Below, piece by piece: positions 3,219 to 5,167 of a stretch of DNA of 5,167 nt. Position 1 is the first letter of the stretch, and every line of letters begins with the position of its first letter. Source of the stretch: Spirochaetaceae bacterium (GTDB lineage: Bacteria > Spirochaetota > Spirochaetia > Treponematales > Breznakiellaceae). The notes beneath the pieces were generated by a model. That model did not search any database. It was not told where the DNA came from and saw nothing but the letters and a program-made list of their open reading frames with translations. The stretch spans positions 1 to 5,167 of the forward strand of contig JAIRSB010000054.1 of the NCBI GenBank assembly GCA_031255655.1. The letters are read 5' to 3'. A program made the position numbers and the translations under genes.

Positions 3219-5167
3219 ATGCCAAAAAAATTATTTACAGCCGCAGGTCTTTTAATCGCGCTTGTTTTATTTTCAAGCGCCTCGTCTTCATGGGAAGGCG
3301 CCTCGACACCGGATTTTTACGGTGCGCTGCCGGAACGCGGTTTCTATGTCGCTACAAATTCTTTCCCGCGTAACACGGTGGTGGACATCGTAAATCTTGA
3401 GACAGGAAAAACGATTCAAGCAATCGTTGTTGATAACCCGTCATCCATTTCTGAAAACGCTGTGATACTGTCTCGCGACGCCGCGGAAGCTATCGGCATG
3501 GGAACGCGGTCTTCCGTGAGGATACGAATCAGTCCGCCTGCGGATTCTGTCGCGTTTTCACCATTTTCCGACGGCCGTAGTTTTTCTGGCGACCCTGATT
3601 ACGACCCCAAAGCCTTCGTGCGCGCATATGCTCTCCCCGTGGAAACGGATGCTGTCGCTCCACCTCCTACAACAAAAGAAGAATCCTCTGTTCCGCCTCC
3701 GGTTAAAATAATTCCGGATCCAGTGAAAGACACCGGACCTGTCCAAATAAAAAAAGAAGAGTCGCCCTCCGCTCCGCCTTCAGTTAAAATAATTCCGGAT
3801 CCGGTAAAAAATACCGGACCTGTCCAAATAGCGCCACTTCCCGCAGAACCCGAAATAGTGCAGGCCGACGAGGTTCCAGTTACCTCATATCCATTACTGT
3901 CGCCTTCTGAGCCTATGCCGTTTTTTATGCCGCCGCCACTCCCCAACGCGGTTTTTATTGAAGATGAAAGTCCGCCTTCCTCACCGGCACAGGAGGCGCC
4001 AGCCGAACAAGAAATTACCCAATTCGAGCTTCCCAGCATAGTCCCGGGGCCGTTACTCCCTCCAGAGACGGCAGCTTCGTTCATCCCTATGCCACTACCG
4101 GAGATAAGCGCTTATGAATTTATTGGGGAAGATACCCCTGTAGAAGCCGCGGTTGAACCTTCCGTTATTGAGGATTCTGAAGCACCAGAAATATCGGAAG
4201 CTCCGCGTCCGTGGTCCTCAAATGATCGAACCTCTCCCCTGCCCTCTCCCGCTTCTCCCGGATATGCCGATGTTTCTGAATTGGAGCCGGAAAACCCGTT
4301 TCCAGATGTAAGTCTATCGTACCAAAATCCGGTTGATTACCCGTTACCTGTTATAGCATTAGATGAGCCTCCATCGGGAAATGTATACGATATCACGGCA
4401 CCGGGCGAGTCCGCCGCCCGAGATGAGGAAAACGAGGAACTGCCGCCGGAACTCAGCCTCCCCGGACAAATGCCGAACGAGAGAGGCAGCAGTCTTGCCG
4501 AAGCGTCTGGGGAGAACATATTTAGCAAAACTGGCGAAGATGATATCACTGGCGAGGAATCGCCGCCTGAAATAATACCGCCTGGTCAGATGCCGTACGA
4601 AAGCGATGCGGAAATCTTAGCGGATGTCGGTGAATCTATTGAAAGAATTAATGACACGCCGGATATAACATCCATCGACCTGAATCCGACTGACGAATAT
4701 GAGGATGAAAAGTTTTTAGATGAAGTTTCCGCCGGTAAGCTGCACGATTTAGCAGCATCAGGTGAACCCGTTGAAGATAGCGAAAATGAAGAGTCTCCAC
4801 CAGAACTCAGTTTACCCAACCAGACGACGTACGAGAATGACGATGCGGTTAATCTTACTGAAGCTGATGCAGAAATTATTGATACTCCTGATGTGATTAC
4901 ATATCGAAATCCGTCAGAAGGATACATTCCTTCAGGCAGGTCATTGGACGAGGCGGTCATCAGCGAATCATACGAAACAACAAAAGAAGAAACCATCTAT
5001 AATAGTGAAGATTTTCCCGAAACGTCGCTTGTGTACGCGGAGCCTGGTATGAGCGGCAGACTTGAACTGTCTGACGGATTATGGATGCTGAAGAATCCTG
5101 CGGGCTTGGAATATGTTTTAGGTCGAGCGCTGCCAGCGGAGGATGTATATCCCGGATTTTTGCCTAG
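3219..5167 (+). CDS. Large secreted protein: RlpA-like beta-barrel domain plus acidic Pro-rich repeats (partial)
   Basis: Open to the right edge: 649 codons with no stop, C-terminus missing. Residues 1-23 are a signal peptide (MPKKLF then a hydrophobic core). Residues about 43-104 match the pattern of an RlpA-like double-psi beta-barrel: FPRNTVVDIVNLETGKTIQAIVVDN, then ILSRDAAEAIGM and VRIRI. In RlpA proteins this domain binds or cleaves peptidoglycan. Here the upstream half with the usual active-site Glu, Asp and His is missing or replaced, so enzyme activity is doubtful. Residues about 105-600 are rich in Pro, Glu, Asp and Ser with few hydrophobic runs, as in a disordered linker, and hold two sets of repeats. 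From about 608 (MSGRLELSDGLWMLKNPAGLEYVLG) a folded region seems to begin. ATG at 3219 is preferred because it gives a normal MPKK signal start; ATG at 3210 is in frame. Neither has a strong ribosome binding site, so coupling to the upstream gene is likely. A cell-envelope role is inferred. Confidence 0.85.
   Translation, partial: MPKKLFTAAGLLIALVLFSSASSSWEGASTPDFYGALPERGFYVATNSFPRNTVVDIVNLETGKTIQAIVVDNPSSISENAVILSRDAAEAIGMGTRSSVRIRISPPADSVAFSPFSDGRSFSGDPDYDPKAFVRAYALPVETDAVAPPPTTKEESSVPPPVKIIPDPVKDTGPVQIKKEESPSAPPSVKIIPDPVKNTGPVQIAPLPAEPEIVQADEVPVTSYPLLSPSEPMPFFMPPPLPNAVFIEDESPPSSPAQEAPAEQEITQFELPSIVPGPLLPPETAASFIPMPLPEISAYEFIGEDTPVEAAVEPSVIEDSEAPEISEAPRPWSSNDRTSPLPSPASPGYADVSELEPENPFPDVSLSYQNPVDYPLPVIALDEPPSGNVYDITAPGESAARDEENEELPPELSLPGQMPNERGSSLAEASGENIFSKTGEDDITGEESPPEIIPPGQMPYESDAEILADVGESIERINDTPDITSIDLNPTDEYEDEKFLDEVSAGKLHDLAASGEPVEDSENEESPPELSLPNQTTYENDDAVNLTEADAEIIDTPDVITYRNPSEGYIPSGRSLDEAVISESYETTKEETIYNSEDFPETSLVYAEPGMSGRLELSDGLWMLKNPAGLEYVLGRALPAEDVYPGFLP
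3345..3530 (+). other. RlpA-like double-psi beta-barrel segment within the large secreted protein
   Basis: Residues about 43-104 of the large protein. The alignment by eye to the RlpA core is: VATNSFPRNT for the usual AAHxxLPxGT, VDIVNLETGKTIQAIVVDN for VxVxNLxxGRxVxVxVxDR, and ILSRDAAEAIGM for IDLSxAAAxxLGM. The conserved His position is Thr46; Asp72 is kept, but the following Arg-Gly is not. The domain is therefore recognisable but diverged. Confidence 0.65.
3693..3830 (+). repeat. 57-bp direct repeat, two copies, in frame
   Basis: Copies at 3693-3749 and 3774-3830 (period 81 bp, 27 codons) match at 51 of 57 bases. They encode VKIIPDPVK-(D/N)-TGPVQI blocks, preceded in both copies by a KEES-type stretch. 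All six differences are transitions and only two change the amino acid (Pro to Ser, Asp to Asn). This is a recent in-frame duplication within the Pro-rich linker. Confidence 0.9.
4302..4980 (+). repeat. Degenerate long acidic repeats with PPELSLPxQ motif
   Basis: At the protein level three long units start at 4302, 4659 and 4887 with PD(V/I)-x-NP-x5-8-LDE. Nested within them is a motif of type EE(L/S)PPE(L/I)-x-x-P-(G/N)Q-x-x-x-E at 4434-4481, 4554-4601 and 4788-4835. The first long unit is about 43 residues longer because it holds two copies of the nested motif 120 bp apart. The third unit lacks it. DNA identity is low, so these are older than the 57-bp repeat. Confidence 0.6.

Noticed and set aside
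3191..3373. 60-codon open frame overlapping the gene junction.
   Set aside because: It is out of frame with the large secreted protein, overlaps its signal peptide and barrel coding region and has no family features.
3693..3830. Short repeats considered as a CRISPR array.
   Set aside because: There are only two copies, they are in frame inside a coding sequence, and the intervening sequence is coding and related to the flank of the first copy.
3599..4084. Gly/Ser/Thr-rich 161-codon minus-strand frame with apparent repeats.
   Set aside because: It is the mirror of the Pro/Glu-rich repeats on the plus strand; such composition keeps the opposite strand open by chance. The same applies to minus-strand frames at 4337-4549 and 4586-4996.

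Overview
The window looks like bacterial chromosome of moderate GC with strong Shine-Dalgarno sites, several TTG starts, a lipoprotein signal and secreted envelope proteins. The style fits a spirochaete (Treponema-like), but that assignment is inference from gene style and is held with low confidence. There are two divergent transcription units separated by an AT-rich control region.

Minus strand (about 2500 down to 110): a thiamin-pyrophosphate-controlled salvage operon. A sigma-70-type promoter (exact TTGACA -35 box) is followed by a clear TPP riboswitch aptamer and a perfect 10-bp intrinsic terminator with a U-tract. Then come three genes: a 102-aa cytosolic thiamine-binding protein of the MTH1187/YqgV type, an ABC permease (ThiX-like) and a lipoprotein substrate-binding protein of the NMT1/THI5 family (ThiY-like). 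Together they would capture a pyrimidine precursor of thiamin (formylaminopyrimidine or HMP type) and import it. They should be transcribed when TPP is low. The ATPase (ThiZ) is not in the window. A weak hairpin terminator sits just after thiY, and no gene is visible in positions 1-145.

Control region (2272-2699): from left to right it holds the thiamine leader (small hairpin, terminator, aptamer), the minus-strand promoter, about 150 bp of AT-rich DNA with one imperfect inverted repeat, and a probable extended -10 promoter for the plus-strand genes.

Plus strand (2700 to the right edge): two exported proteins in tandem and in the same reading frame. The first is a 164-aa signal-peptide protein of unknown function that begins at TTG behind a strong ribosome binding site. 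The second is a very large secreted protein, cut by the window end. It begins with a signal peptide and a short double-psi beta-barrel-like (RlpA-type) domain, then has about 500 residues of proline-rich, acidic, repeat-bearing, probably disordered sequence. The junction between the two genes is a triplicated ACGGGTGA repeat. This pair is the least explained part of the window; an envelope or peptidoglycan-related role is inferred, not shown.
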